NCBI GenBank assembly: GCA_026708055.1
Contig: JAPOVS010000042.1
Coordinates: 1 to 49,361 of the forward strand
Origin: a bacterium
GTDB taxonomy: Bacteria > Actinomycetota > Acidimicrobiia > Acidimicrobiales > CATQHL01
Length of the DNA: 49,361 nucleotides
Direction: 5' to 3'
Shown here in pieces: positions 10,539 through 19,059 of the stretch (the first letter of the stretch is position 1; each line of letters begins with the position of its first letter). The notes beneath the pieces are model-generated. The model searched no databases. It saw nothing but the letters and a program-made list of their open reading frames with translations, and was not told the DNA's origin. The position numbers and the translations under genes were made by a program.

Positions 10539-11555
10539 CTAATGGTCCCGGTCGACGATGAACGCGGCCAAGTCCGCCAGCTCGGCGGCCGCCGCGGGGT
10601 CCACGTCGGCCGACGCCACCGCCTCGAGGGCATTCTCCATGCAACGCCGCGCCGCTGCGGCCGTGGCGGAGCGGCCACCCAGCTCTTCGATGAGCAGCGC
10701 CGCCCTCGCCAGATCCTCCTCGTCGAGGTGGTCCCGACTGTAGAGGTCGGCAAGTTCGCTTGCTCCCGCCTGCCCGGAGTTCAGGGCGACGGTCACCGGC
10801 AGCGAACGCTTGCGCTCGCGCAGGTCGTTGCCGGCGGGCTTGCCCGTGACCTCGGGACGGCCCCAGATGCCGAGCAGGTCATCGGCCGCCTGGAATCCCC
10901 GGCCCACCTCCTCGCCGTAGCGACGCAGCGCCCGCACCGTCGCCGCGGGCGCACCGGCCAGGATGGCCCCCACGGCGCCGGCGTGGGCCAGCAGAGCGCC
11001 CGTCTTGAGCGAGATCATCTCCCAGCAGTCGGCGACGCTGACGCTGGGCCGGCTGTGCAGGGTCATGTCCTGCGATTGGCCGGCGATCATGGCGGCATTG
11101 GCCCGCGCCAGGTCGGCGGCGGCCGCGGCCCGGGGCGGCGTCGTCTCGGCCAGCAGCACCTCGAAGGCCAAGGCCATGACCGCGTCGCCGATGATGACGG
11201 CGTTGTCGGTGCCGTAGACCTTCCAGACGGTGGGCCGGTGCCGGCGCTCGACGTCGCCGTCGACGATGTCGTCGTGGATCAGCGAGTAGTTGTGGATCAA
11301 CTCCACCCCCACCGCGCCGGGGACGGCCACCTCGGGGGCCGCGCCGGCGGCCTCGGCGGAGAGCACGGCCAGCGCGCCGCGCACACCCTTGCCACCGGAG
11401 CCCTCGGGCAATGCGGCGCCCTGCGCATCGGTCCAGCCGAAGTGGTAGCGCACCGGGACGGCGAGCTCGCCCGGCAGGCGGTCCACCGCCTCGATGAGCG
11501 CCGGGCGAACCAGCTCGCCGGCCCGTGCGAGCACCGCCGGTGCCTGCCGGCTCAT
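10539..11555 (-). CDS. polyprenyl diphosphate synthase (trans-isoprenyl)
   Basis: 338-residue class I prenyltransferase that condenses isopentenyl diphosphate units, most likely supplying farnesyl diphosphate to the squalene branch encoded around it. The first aspartate-rich motif is HDDIVDGD and the second is QAADDLLGIWG. Further motifs are the substrate site GKGVRGAL and the T(G)ALL segment LKTGALLAHAG. The residue five before the first motif is Tyr (YSLIHDD), which in characterised enzymes limits chain length to short products; that is inference for this protein. ATG 11555 shares ATGA with the hpnE stop, supporting this start over the much longer upstream frame. Confidence 0.92.
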   Translation of the reverse strand: MSRQAPAVLARAGELVRPALIEAVDRLPGELAVPVRYHFGWTDAQGAALPEGSGGKGVRGALAVLSAEAAGAAPEVAVPGAVGVELIHNYSLIHDDIVDGDVERRHRPTVWKVYGTDNAVIIGDAVMALAFEVLLAETTPPRAAAAADLARANAAMIAGQSQDMTLHSRPSVSVADCWEMISLKTGALLAHAGAVGAILAGAPAATVRALRRYGEEVGRGFQAADDLLGIWGRPEVTGKPAGNDLRERKRSLPVTVALNSGQAGASELADLYSRDHLDEEDLARAALLIEELGGRSATAAAARRCMENALEAVASADVDPAAAAELADLAAFIVDRDH

Positions 11556-12922
11556 GCGGCCACCGCCGGCTCGGGCGCGCGCGGGGTCGCCGCGGCGAAG
11601 TCGGCGGCCAGTTGCGCCGCGTCCAGTCCGCTGCGCACCGCTCCCTCCATCGTCGCCGGCCAGCCCGTGTCGCACCAGGCGCCGGCCAGGAAGACACCCG
11701 GCAGGGCGGTGCGGCCGGTGGCGCGCAGGGCGTGCGACCCCGGTGCCCCGACGAAGGTGGCGGCCCGCTCGCGCGTGACCATCGACTCGGTGACCCGGGC
11801 GCCTGCCGCCGCCGGCAGCAGGCGCGCCATCTCGGCGCTGAAGTGCTCGACGAGATCCGCCGAACGGCGCCCGATGTGGCGCTGCGCCGCCGACAGCGAG
11901 ATCGTGAGGCATTGGCGCCCGTCGTCGAGCCCGCCCGCGGCGGTGTGATCGAAGACGTACTCCACGTCGCTGCCCACCGCCGCGGCCATCGGCAGCTCGG
12001 TCACCGCTCGGTCATAGACCAGGTGCACGTTCACGATCGGCGAGGTGCCGAGCTCGCCGAGCCGGTCCTGGCCGGCGACGCTGCCCGGCGGCAGCAGCCC
12101 GGCGGCGGCGTCGTGCGGCACCGCCACAACCACGGCGTCCGCCTCCAGGTGCCCGCCCTCGGTGTCCACGACCGGGCGCCCCGCGGTCCCGCGGCGCACG
12201 CCCCGCACCGCCGCGCCCGTGCGCACCTCGCCGCCGGCGGCTTCCAGCGTGCGGCGGGCCGCCTCGCCGTGCAGGACCGACAGCGGCACCGTGGCCCAGC
12301 CGATGTCGGCGGCGTCGGAGCGGCTCAGCAGCCCCGTGCGGAACACCATCGCCGCCAGCTTGAGGGAGGCCTCGGCTGCGGGGACGTTCACCGTCGGCAG
12401 CACGATGAGGTCCCAGAAGGATGCCACCATGGCGCTGTCCTGGCCCCGGGCGGCCAGCCACTCGCCGAAGGTCAGCCGGTCCAGAGCGGCGTCGTCGGGA
12501 TCCAGGCGGCGCAGCGCCAGCGCGGCGCGGACAACCGCCAGGCGCCGGCGACGGCTGAGATGCGGGTAGGTCGCCAGCGCCGCCAGCAGGTGCAGCGGGG
12601 CGGGACCTCTGGTGCGCCGGATCGCCCCGACCGGGCCGCCCGGGCGCAGCACCGGCACGTCCAGGCGGCTCTGCAGGTGCACGTCGGGAGCCGAGCCGAT
12701 CCGCTCCAGGAGCCACCGGTACGCCTCGCAGCAGCGCATGAACACGTGCTGGCCGTTGTCGAAGGAGATGCCGCGGTGCTCGAAGGACCAGGTGGCCCCT
12801 CCCAGGCGCGGTCGCCGCTCCAGGAGGGTCACCGCGGCGCCCCGGTCGGCGGCCTCCACGCCGGCGGCCAGGCCGGCGAGGCCCCCGCCGACGACCACGA
12901 CGCTCGGGCGGCGCTCGCTCAC
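11552..12922 (-). CDS. hpnE: hydroxysqualene dehydroxylase HpnE
   Basis: FAD-dependent amine-oxidase-fold enzyme of 456 residues that reduces hydroxysqualene to squalene, the third step of the HpnCDE route. The N-terminal dinucleotide-binding motif is VVVGGGLAGLAAGVEA (residues 8-23), followed by the LLERRPRLGGAT FAD-ribose segment and FDNGQHVFMRCC, typical of HpnE. The C-terminus carries GVFLAGAWCDTGWPATMEGAVRSG, the second FAD contact. The GTG start at 12922 shares GTGA with the hpnD stop. Upstream open frame to 13180 is a shadow of hpnD. Confidence 0.95.
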   Translation of the reverse strand: MSERRPSVVVVGGGLAGLAAGVEAADRGAAVTLLERRPRLGGATWSFEHRGISFDNGQHVFMRCCEAYRWLLERIGSAPDVHLQSRLDVPVLRPGGPVGAIRRTRGPAPLHLLAALATYPHLSRRRRLAVVRAALALRRLDPDDAALDRLTFGEWLAARGQDSAMVASFWDLIVLPTVNVPAAEASLKLAAMVFRTGLLSRSDAADIGWATVPLSVLHGEAARRTLEAAGGEVRTGAAVRGVRRGTAGRPVVDTEGGHLEADAVVVAVPHDAAAGLLPPGSVAGQDRLGELGTSPIVNVHLVYDRAVTELPMAAAVGSDVEYVFDHTAAGGLDDGRQCLTISLSAAQRHIGRRSADLVEHFSAEMARLLPAAAGARVTESMVTRERAATFVGAPGSHALRATGRTALPGVFLAGAWCDTGWPATMEGAVRSGLDAAQLAADFAAATPRAPEPAVAA

Positions 12923-13806
12923 GGCCGCAGCCCCGCCATGCTGCGCAGCGCCACCAGGGCCTTCTCCCGGCCCGGGAGGCGGACACGCATGCTGAGCGGC
13001 CGTTCGGGGTGCGCCAGGATGCGCTCCAGCAACCGCCGGTAGATGCCCGCCATGGCGGCGGTGCAGGCCCGGCTGCGATGGTCCAGGTGGTCCAGCAGCA
13101 CGAGCCCCCGCTCGAACCACGCCGCCGCCTGCTCGCCCACGTGGCGCACCAGTGCCGCGGTCCCCTCGGTCGGCGCCCACTCCCCCGGCCGGACGCCGAA
13201 GCGGGCACGGTCGGACTCCGGCAGGTAGATGCGCCCCATCTCGTGATCCTCGACGATGTCGCGCAGCATGTTGGTGAGCTGCAGCGCCACACCGAGCTCG
13301 TCGGCGAGCTGCGCCACCTCCCCGGACCGTGCCCGGGAGGCGCCGTTGCCGTCACCCTTGGTGCCGAAGACCCCCAGGGACAGCCGGCCCACCGATCCCG
13401 CCACGAGGCGGCAGTAGCGCACCGTGTCCTCCATGGTCTCGTAGCGGGTGCCGATGACGTCCTGCTGGCAGCCCTCGACGATCTCGTGCAGCACGCCGGT
13501 GGGGATCGGGTAGCGATCAGCGGCATCGGCGAGGCCCACCAGCACCGGGTCGGCGGGGTCGGGGACCTCGCCGGACGCCAGCGCGTCGATGGAGGCGTGG
13601 AACTCCCCGAGCGCCTCCAGCTTGCGGTCGGTGGGCCAGTCCCCGTCGCCGACGTCGTCGATGCGCCGGGCCATGGAGTACAGCGCCGCCATCGCCCGGC
13701 GCTTCGGCGCCGGCAGCAGCCGGATGCCGTAGGCGAAGTTGCGCGCCTCGGCCCAGGTGATCTCCTCGCAGCGCCGGTACGCCGCCTCGACACTCAGCGC
13801 CGTCAT
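12919..13806 (-). CDS. hpnD: presqualene diphosphate synthase HpnD
   Basis: Squalene/phytoene synthase-fold enzyme of 295 residues that condenses two farnesyl diphosphates to presqualene diphosphate. The first aspartate-rich motif is RRIDDVGDGD (residues 48-56) and the second is RDIVEDHEMGRIYLP, both intact; YCRLVAGSVGRLSL matches the conserved central helix. ATG 13806 overlaps the hpnC stop (ATGA), consistent with translational coupling to hpnC, with which it acts in sequence. Confidence 0.95.
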   Translation of the reverse strand: MTALSVEAAYRRCEEITWAEARNFAYGIRLLPAPKRRAMAALYSMARRIDDVGDGDWPTDRKLEALGEFHASIDALASGEVPDPADPVLVGLADAADRYPIPTGVLHEIVEGCQQDVIGTRYETMEDTVRYCRLVAGSVGRLSLGVFGTKGDGNGASRARSGEVAQLADELGVALQLTNMLRDIVEDHEMGRIYLPESDRARFGVRPGEWAPTEGTAALVRHVGEQAAAWFERGLVLLDHLDHRSRACTAAMAGIYRRLLERILAHPERPLSMRVRLPGREKALVALRSMAGLRP

Positions 13807-14750
13807 GCCGGACCCCGTCTCAGGATCGCCTCCAGGTACAGGGGCACGGCGCGGCGCAGCAGGCGCCAGGCGCCGGCTTTCCGGGTGGCGCCCAACACCT
13901 CCCAACCCGCCGCCTCGATGGCGTCCAGACCGGCGAGGCCGCCTGCCACGAAGCCGGTGACGGCGAGTCGCCCGAACCCGCGGAGCGAGGCCACGAGCGT
14001 CCTGCCGCCCTCCAGCAACTCCCGCGCCCGTGCGCATTCGAACGCCACGAGCCGGCGCAGCGGCTCGCCGGCCTCGGGGGCGAGCAGATCGGCGGGCGTG
14101 CAGCCGAAGCGCGCCATGTCCTCAGCGGGCAGGTAGACGCGCCCCGCGGCGGCGTCCTCGCCGACGTCCTGGAGGTGCTCCAGCACCTGCAGGCCGCTGC
14201 AGACCGCGTCGGAGGCTGGCAGCCGCTGGGGTGTGGCGGCCTCGAGAACGGCAAGGACGAGGTGGCCCACCGGGTTCGCCGACAGCGCGCAGTAGCCCAG
14301 CAGGTCCTCCCAGTCGCTGTAGGCGGTCTTGGTCTGATCCAGGCGGTTGGCCGCCAGCAAGTCGTCGAACGGCGTGCGCGGGATGGCGAATTCCTGCACC
14401 GTCACCGCCAGCCGGCGGAACACCTCATGGCGCGGCGCGCCGGCGTAAAGGTCGTCGATCTGCTGCTCGAGCCAGTCCAGCGCCGCCGAGCGGTCACCGC
14501 CGTAGCGGTCACCCAGGTCGTCCACCAGCCGGGCGTAGCCGTAGATCGCCTCCAGATGGCTGCGCAGGCGCCGCGGCAGCACTCCCAGGGCCACCGGGAA
14601 GTTCTCACCGGACGCCCGAGCCATGACGGCGTCGATGCCCGCGAATTGCTCGACAGGCTCGACCTGCTCGACCTGTCCGGAGGGCGCAGCCGGGACGGGT
14701 GCCGGCGGCCTCATCGAGCCGGTCCGATCCGCGGTGGGTTCGATGGCCAC
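13803..14750 (-). CDS. hpnC: hydroxysqualene synthase HpnC
   Basis: Second squalene-synthase-fold enzyme of the pathway, converting presqualene diphosphate to hydroxysqualene. ENFPVALGVLPRRLR is the family N-terminal signature, YARLVDDLGDRY the first aspartate motif and LQDVGEDAAAGRVYLP the second. The start is uncertain. The open frame begins at 14816 and has ATG codons at 14807 and 14714. GTG 14750 is preceded by GGAGGG at 4-5 bases, the best ribosome site available, so I use it (315 aa), leaving a leader of roughly 50 bases after the putative promoter. First gene of the hopanoid operon. Confidence 0.92.
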   Translation of the reverse strand: MAIEPTADRTGSMRPPAPVPAAPSGQVEQVEPVEQFAGIDAVMARASGENFPVALGVLPRRLRSHLEAIYGYARLVDDLGDRYGGDRSAALDWLEQQIDDLYAGAPRHEVFRRLAVTVQEFAIPRTPFDDLLAANRLDQTKTAYSDWEDLLGYCALSANPVGHLVLAVLEAATPQRLPASDAVCSGLQVLEHLQDVGEDAAAGRVYLPAEDMARFGCTPADLLAPEAGEPLRRLVAFECARARELLEGGRTLVASLRGFGRLAVTGFVAGGLAGLDAIEAAGWEVLGATRKAGAWRLLRRAVPLYLEAILRRGPA

Positions 14751-14804
14751 AGCACCCTCCAGTGGGACGGACCGCGCCGCTCGGTGCTTCTCCACGATGG
14801 CGCG

Positions 14805-14845
14805 CATTTTACACAACTACTGACCCAATGGTCCAAGTGTTGTGT
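14805..14845 (-). promoter_or_regulatory. putative hpn operon promoter with inverted-repeat operator
   Basis: On the minus strand TTGGAC and TAAAAT are separated by 19 bases, a plausible if long-spaced sigma-70-type promoter for hpnC. Perfect 7-base arms ACACAAC (14811-14817) and GTTGTGT (14839-14845) flank the -35 region with 21 bases between them, which looks like an operator. The neighbouring MerR/TetR-type regulator gene is an obvious candidate binder (inference). Confidence 0.45.
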
Positions 14846-14967
14846 TGGGTGCCGGCTGCGGGGCGGAGGCTGCTCCGATCGCACCGCGGCGCCGCCGGGA
14901 TCCTCGGCCGGCGATGCACTCCACGGCGAACCGCATGCTCGGCGGGATCGGTGGACGGCGCGGGTCG

Positions 14968-15768
14968 TTACGGGCCGGCGAACGCGGGGGCGCCGGTCCC
15001 GGCCACCAGCCCGCGGAACACCTGCGTGATGGCGTCGAGGACCACCATGCCGGCGAGCGCCCGGTTGTCGGCGTCTCCGGGTCGCAGGATGTCGCCCATC
15101 TCGGCGACCAGCAGCCGGAAGGCGTCCCGCGCTTCGTTCACGTGGGTGGGCTCGTGCAGCGTGGCCCGCTTCGCCAGCTCCAGCAGGACCGGCAATCCCG
15201 GGCGCAGCGCCGTCGCGCAGGCCGTCCCCGCGGCCTTCAGGTCGGGCGGTTGGGGGCCTTGCTCCATTGCCTCGCGAAAGCGCGCCAGACTTTGCAGCAC
15301 GACCCTCTCGGCGGCTCGAACGAACACCTGGCCCTTGGAGTCGAAGTGGCGGTAGAACGTACCCTTGGCGATGTTGGCGCCGACGCAGAGGTCGGCGACG
15401 CTCACCTCGCCGTAGCTGTGCAGGCCGAACGCCTCGATGGCGACGTCGAGGATCCGATCGGCGACGGCCGAGGTCCGGGGGGCGTCCCCGTCGGGCACCG
15501 GCGCCTCGAACCCTTCGGCGCCGTCGGCGAGGATCTCGGGCAGCACCTCGGCGATCCGCGCCAGGGGCAGCCTCTGGCGCCGGCGGAGATGGCGGATCAC
15601 ACGCAGCGCGTCGACGTGTTCGGATCCGTAGAGGAAGTGCTTGGCGGCGACGCGCACCGGCGGCGGGAGCAGTCCCCGCCGGAAGTAGTGGTGCACCGTC
15701 GAGGCCGGCACGCCGGTGCGGTCGGTGAGTTCAGCCATCGAGAATCTGTCGGTGCGCTGAACGTTCAT
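14968..15768 (-). CDS. MerR-TetR fusion transcriptional regulator
   Basis: 266-residue protein with two DNA-binding domains. Residues ~8-75 form a MerR-type winged helix (FSMAELTDRTGVPASTVHHY then RRGLLPPP, with the helix-turn-helix, wing and following helices). After a linker, residues ~99-150 form a TetR N-terminal helix-turn-helix (VADLCVGANIAKGTFYRHFDSK). The rest is a helical TetR ligand/dimerisation region with no recognisable specificity. ATG 15768 follows AGGGGAAAG. It lies 217 bases upstream of hpnC in the same direction and is divergent from a MATE exporter, so either or both may be its targets. Confidence 0.85.
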   Translation of the reverse strand: MNVQRTDRFSMAELTDRTGVPASTVHHYFRRGLLPPPVRVAAKHFLYGSEHVDALRVIRHLRRRQRLPLARIAEVLPEILADGAEGFEAPVPDGDAPRTSAVADRILDVAIEAFGLHSYGEVSVADLCVGANIAKGTFYRHFDSKGQVFVRAAERVVLQSLARFREAMEQGPQPPDLKAAGTACATALRPGLPVLLELAKRATLHEPTHVNEARDAFRLLVAEMGDILRPGDADNRALAGMVVLDAITQVFRGLVAGTGAPAFAGP

Positions 15769-15910
15769 CTTTCCCCTGCTCCGAATACTCCACCGGACGA
15801 TAGTTCACTTCCCCGCGCGGGGGACAGGCGGCACGGCGGGCGCACGGCGAGGACAGGCCGGCCGGCGGGACCGCCCGCACCGTGAGCCGTCCCGCCCGGG
15901 AGACGACCGG
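15769..15910. promoter_or_regulatory. divergent intergenic region with CCCCGCGCGGGG palindrome
   Basis: 142 bases between the divergent regulator and exporter genes. It contains a perfect 12-bp palindrome at 15811-15822, placed where an autoregulatory operator would be expected. No convincing -10/-35 pair was found for either direction, so the regulatory reading is inference. Confidence 0.35.
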
Positions 15911-17239
15911 GTGAGCACCCCCACCGCCGCCGGCGCCCGCCGACGCTGGGACCGGCAGATCCTCCGCCTGGCGGTCCCCGCCTTCGGGGCGCTGGTGGCC
16001 GAGCCGATCTACGTGCTGGTGGACACCGCGGTGGTGGGGCACCTGGGCACACCGCAGCTCGGCGGCCTGGCACTGGCCGGGCAGCTGCTGCTGAGCGTGT
16101 ACGCCCTGTTCATCTTCCTGGCCTACGGCACGACCGCGGCGGTGGCGCGCCTGCTGGGCGCGGGCCGGCAGGCCGACGCGGCCCGCTGGGGGGTGCAGGC
16201 GCTGCTGATGGCGCTTGTCGTCGGCGTTGCCGCCGGGGGCCTGCTGTACGGGCTGGCCGACCCGCTGCTGAAGCTGCTGGGCGGCGAGGGCGAGGTACTC
16301 GCCCAGGCCCGCATCTACCTGCACATCAGCCTCGCCGGCCTGCCCGCCCTGATGATCACCCTGGCGGGCGTGGGCTACCTGCGGGGCGGCCTGGACATGG
16401 CCCGGCCCCTGAAGGTGGCGGTGTTCACGGCGGTCGGGAACCTGGTGCTGGAGCTGGTCCTGATCTACGGGCTGGGTTTCGGCATCGGCGCTTCGGCCGC
16501 CTCCACGGTGGCGGCCCAGTGGGCCGGGGCGGTGCTGTATACCTACTGGGTGCTGCGGGCGGCGCGCCCGCACGTGCGCAGCCTGCGTCCCGACCTGGCC
16601 GTGCTTCGCAGGCTGCTGGGCGACGGCGGCGCCCTGGTCACCCGCACGGCGGCCCTGCAGGGGGCCTTCGTGGTGGCGGCCGCGGCGGCGGCCCGCACCG
16701 GGCTCGCCGACCTGGGGGCGCACCAGATCAACGCCCAGCTGTTCGGCTTCTCGGCCCTGGCGCTGGACGCCCTCGCCATCGCCGCCCAGGGCATGATCGG
16801 CACCATGCTGGGCGCCGGCGACGCCACCGGCGCCCGCGGCGTGGGCCGGCGCGTCACCTGGTGGGGGCTGGTCTTCGGGCTGGTGGCCGCGGCGCTGGCG
16901 GTGGGGCTGCGCCCGGTGCTGCCGCAGCTGTTCAGCAACGACGCCGCCGTGGTGTCCCTGACGGGCTTCCTCATGCTGCACCTGGCGCTGATGCTGCCGA
17001 TCAACGGCGTGGTCTTCGCCCTCGACGGGGTGCTGATCGGCGCCGGCGACCTGCGCTACCTGGCCGCCGCCATGGTGGGCGCCGCCGTGGTGTTCGTGCC
17101 CCTGGCGGTCGGCGTGCGCCTGGCCGACGCGGGCATCGGCTGGCTGTGGGGGGCGCTGGTGGTCTTCATGGTGGCCCGGCTGGCGGGGGTGGGCCTGCGC
17201 TTCATCGACGGCCGCTGGGTGCGCCTCGGGGGCCGCTGA
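15911..17239 (+). CDS. MATE-family efflux transporter (DinF-like)
   Basis: 442-residue multidrug and toxin extrusion transporter, integral membrane protein with about twelve hydrophobic helices in two repeats. The N-terminal LAVPAFGALVAEPIYVLVDT and VVGHLGTPQLGGLALAG match the MATE signature, and the second half repeats the pattern (LGAHQINAQLFGFSALALDALAIAAQ). It should export cationic or polar compounds using an ion gradient; substrate unknown. GTG 15911 has GGGAGA 7 bases upstream. Divergent from the MerR-TetR regulator, suggesting local control. Its last 38 bases overlap the 3' end of the convergent BTAD gene. Confidence 0.92.
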   Translation: MSTPTAAGARRRWDRQILRLAVPAFGALVAEPIYVLVDTAVVGHLGTPQLGGLALAGQLLLSVYALFIFLAYGTTAAVARLLGAGRQADAARWGVQALLMALVVGVAAGGLLYGLADPLLKLLGGEGEVLAQARIYLHISLAGLPALMITLAGVGYLRGGLDMARPLKVAVFTAVGNLVLELVLIYGLGFGIGASAASTVAAQWAGAVLYTYWVLRAARPHVRSLRPDLAVLRRLLGDGGALVTRTAALQGAFVVAAAAAARTGLADLGAHQINAQLFGFSALALDALAIAAQGMIGTMLGAGDATGARGVGRRVTWWGLVFGLVAAALAVGLRPVLPQLFSNDAAVVSLTGFLMLHLALMLPINGVVFALDGVLIGAGDLRYLAAAMVGAAVVFVPLAVGVRLADAGIGWLWGALVVFMVARLAGVGLRFIDGRWVRLGGR

Positions 17240-19001
17240 GCCGGCCGGACCCGACCTGGGGGACCGGCGGCACACCTTCCGGAGCGCCGGCCGCCAGGCC
17301 GTCCAACTCCGGCAGCGGCTCGCGCTGGAGACGATCCATATGGCGCATCACCCGCTCGACCTCCCGGCGATGCCCCGAGCGACGAGCCGCGGCGATGCGT
17401 CGCTGGTAGCACTGCTCGCAGTCCGGGGTGACGGCGAGTCCCCGGAGCGTCGCCCAGCGCGCCACCTCCACCCGATCCAACTCCAGCGCCGCATCGGCCA
17501 GCCGGTGCGCCGTGCTGTCCACCAGGTACTCCACGTGGCTGCGCCAGGAGGCGTCGGCCCAGGAGAACGTTCCACCGCTGCCACCGCCGAACGGGGCGCC
17601 CCGGACCAGCCAGAGCGCGGCGCGCAGATACTCCAGGGCCTGCTGGGACGGGACCCGATCGGCGAGCCTCCGCCAGGCGGCAAAACGTTCCAGATCGGTG
17701 GTGACTTGCGCCGACAGCCGGTACACGCCGTCCGCGCCGAGATGGGAGAGATACGGCTTGCCGTCGGCGTCCCGGCCCAGGCAGACGCGAGCCCGTGACA
17801 CCACGTTGGCGAACGTCTTGGGACTCGGAGGCGGCTCGCTGCGTCGCCAGAGCCAGCAGCGGAGCTTGTCGGCGGCCGCCCCATCACGATGGAAGGCCAG
17901 GTAGCAGACGAGATCGAGGGCGCGCTGGGAGGTGAACGGCGCCGCCGCCCCGACGGCCTGCACGACACCGAGCACCTGCAGTTCCACCGCGCCAGGGGAG
18001 GCGTCGGCGCGCAAGCCGGCATCCGGAGGCTCACCCGCCCAGCCGAAGCCACCGGTTCCGGGGCTCGGGGCAGCCGCCGCGATGCGCGGGTCCGGCACGG
18101 ACGTCGGGGCGGGCGCGTCCTCGAACCGGAGATCCACACCCACGGGTTCCCAGCGAAGCGACCGTCCGATCACGTGCAGCGTCCAGCGGTCACCGGCTGC
18201 CCGGTGCGGCTCGGCACCCGCGGTCGGATACTGCGAGCGGGTCGCCGTCACAACCGCCAGTCCGGGACCGGCCAGGTCCACCAGGCGCGCCCGGCTCCGG
18301 GCGTCGCGGCCGTGCGGATCGATGATCACCAGCGGCCGTGGCGTGCCGCGCATACCGTGCCGGCGCAACTCGGGCAGCGGGGCCCACCGGGCCTCGGCGG
18401 CGTCGACTCTCCTGCGCTGCGTCTCGGCGTCGGCCAGCGCCCGAGCGAGCGACGTGACGACGCGTACCGCGTCGAGCGCGTCGAGTTCCCAGGCGCAGTT
18501 CACGCAGACGACTCTCGGGTGTCCTCCGAAACGGTCCGCGGCGAGGTCCGCAGCCAGCGACTCGGCGAATGCCAGGACGTCAGCCGGCTCGCCCGAGAGC
18601 TCGAGCGCCCCCAGTTCCTCCAGGTTGGCCGTCACCGCCGGGCCGTGCGGCAGAACCTGCCCGAACGGCACGAGCAGCGGCCACGGCGCGCGGCAGCCGC
18701 CGTCGGCGGCACTGGCACGACCGATCGTCAACGGCTCGGCGGTCCAGGTGAGACCGCCGTCGACGGCTTCGAATCCCGAGGCCGGATCGCCGCGCGGCTC
18801 GCTCAGCAGCAGCCCGATCGACTCCCGCGCCGTGGTGACGGCGACAACCCTCGGCAGCGGCCGCCCATCCAGCCGCTCCGGTACCGCGGCCATGAGCGAC
18901 AGCAGCGGATCGCGGCACCGGCCGGGCCGTCCCGGGGGCCCGGCGACCTCCGCGACGACGGGGTCGCGCAGCGGATCGAACAGCGCTGCCGGTCGTGACA
19001 C
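17202..19001 (-). CDS. BTAD-domain protein of the Tad locus
   Basis: 599-residue protein, last gene of the pilus block. Residues ~330-420 resemble an OmpR-type winged helix as found in SARP regulators (ELQVLGVVQAVG, SQRALDLVCYLAFH, TFANVVSRARVCLG). From ~430 on there is a helical bacterial transcriptional activator (BTAD) domain (LERFAAWRRLADR, LRAALWLVRGAPF, AWRSHVEYLVDSTAHRLADAAL-like). The N-terminal ~300 residues are unrecognised. In related actinobacteria BTAD is often fused to a LysM membrane protein; here LysM is in the adjacent gene. GTG 19001 with AGGAGA at 7 bases is preferred over the codon at 19040. Role in pilus regulation is inference. Confidence 0.75.
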   Translation of the reverse strand: MSRPAALFDPLRDPVVAEVAGPPGRPGRCRDPLLSLMAAVPERLDGRPLPRVVAVTTARESIGLLLSEPRGDPASGFEAVDGGLTWTAEPLTIGRASAADGGCRAPWPLLVPFGQVLPHGPAVTANLEELGALELSGEPADVLAFAESLAADLAADRFGGHPRVVCVNCAWELDALDAVRVVTSLARALADAETQRRRVDAAEARWAPLPELRRHGMRGTPRPLVIIDPHGRDARSRARLVDLAGPGLAVVTATRSQYPTAGAEPHRAAGDRWTLHVIGRSLRWEPVGVDLRFEDAPAPTSVPDPRIAAAAPSPGTGGFGWAGEPPDAGLRADASPGAVELQVLGVVQAVGAAAPFTSQRALDLVCYLAFHRDGAAADKLRCWLWRRSEPPPSPKTFANVVSRARVCLGRDADGKPYLSHLGADGVYRLSAQVTTDLERFAAWRRLADRVPSQQALEYLRAALWLVRGAPFGGGSGGTFSWADASWRSHVEYLVDSTAHRLADAALELDRVEVARWATLRGLAVTPDCEQCYQRRIAAARRSGHRREVERVMRHMDRLQREPLPELDGLAAGAPEGVPPVPQVGSGRLSGPRGAPSGRR

Positions 19002-19059
19002 CCGCGGCTCTCCTGCGGCCTGCCTGGTTGCGCGGGGCACCTGTGCGGACCGGCGGCCG

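Noticed and set aside
15040-15885. Plus-strand open frame opposite the MerR-TetR gene
   Set aside because: Shadow of the regulator: no family motifs and unlikely composition.
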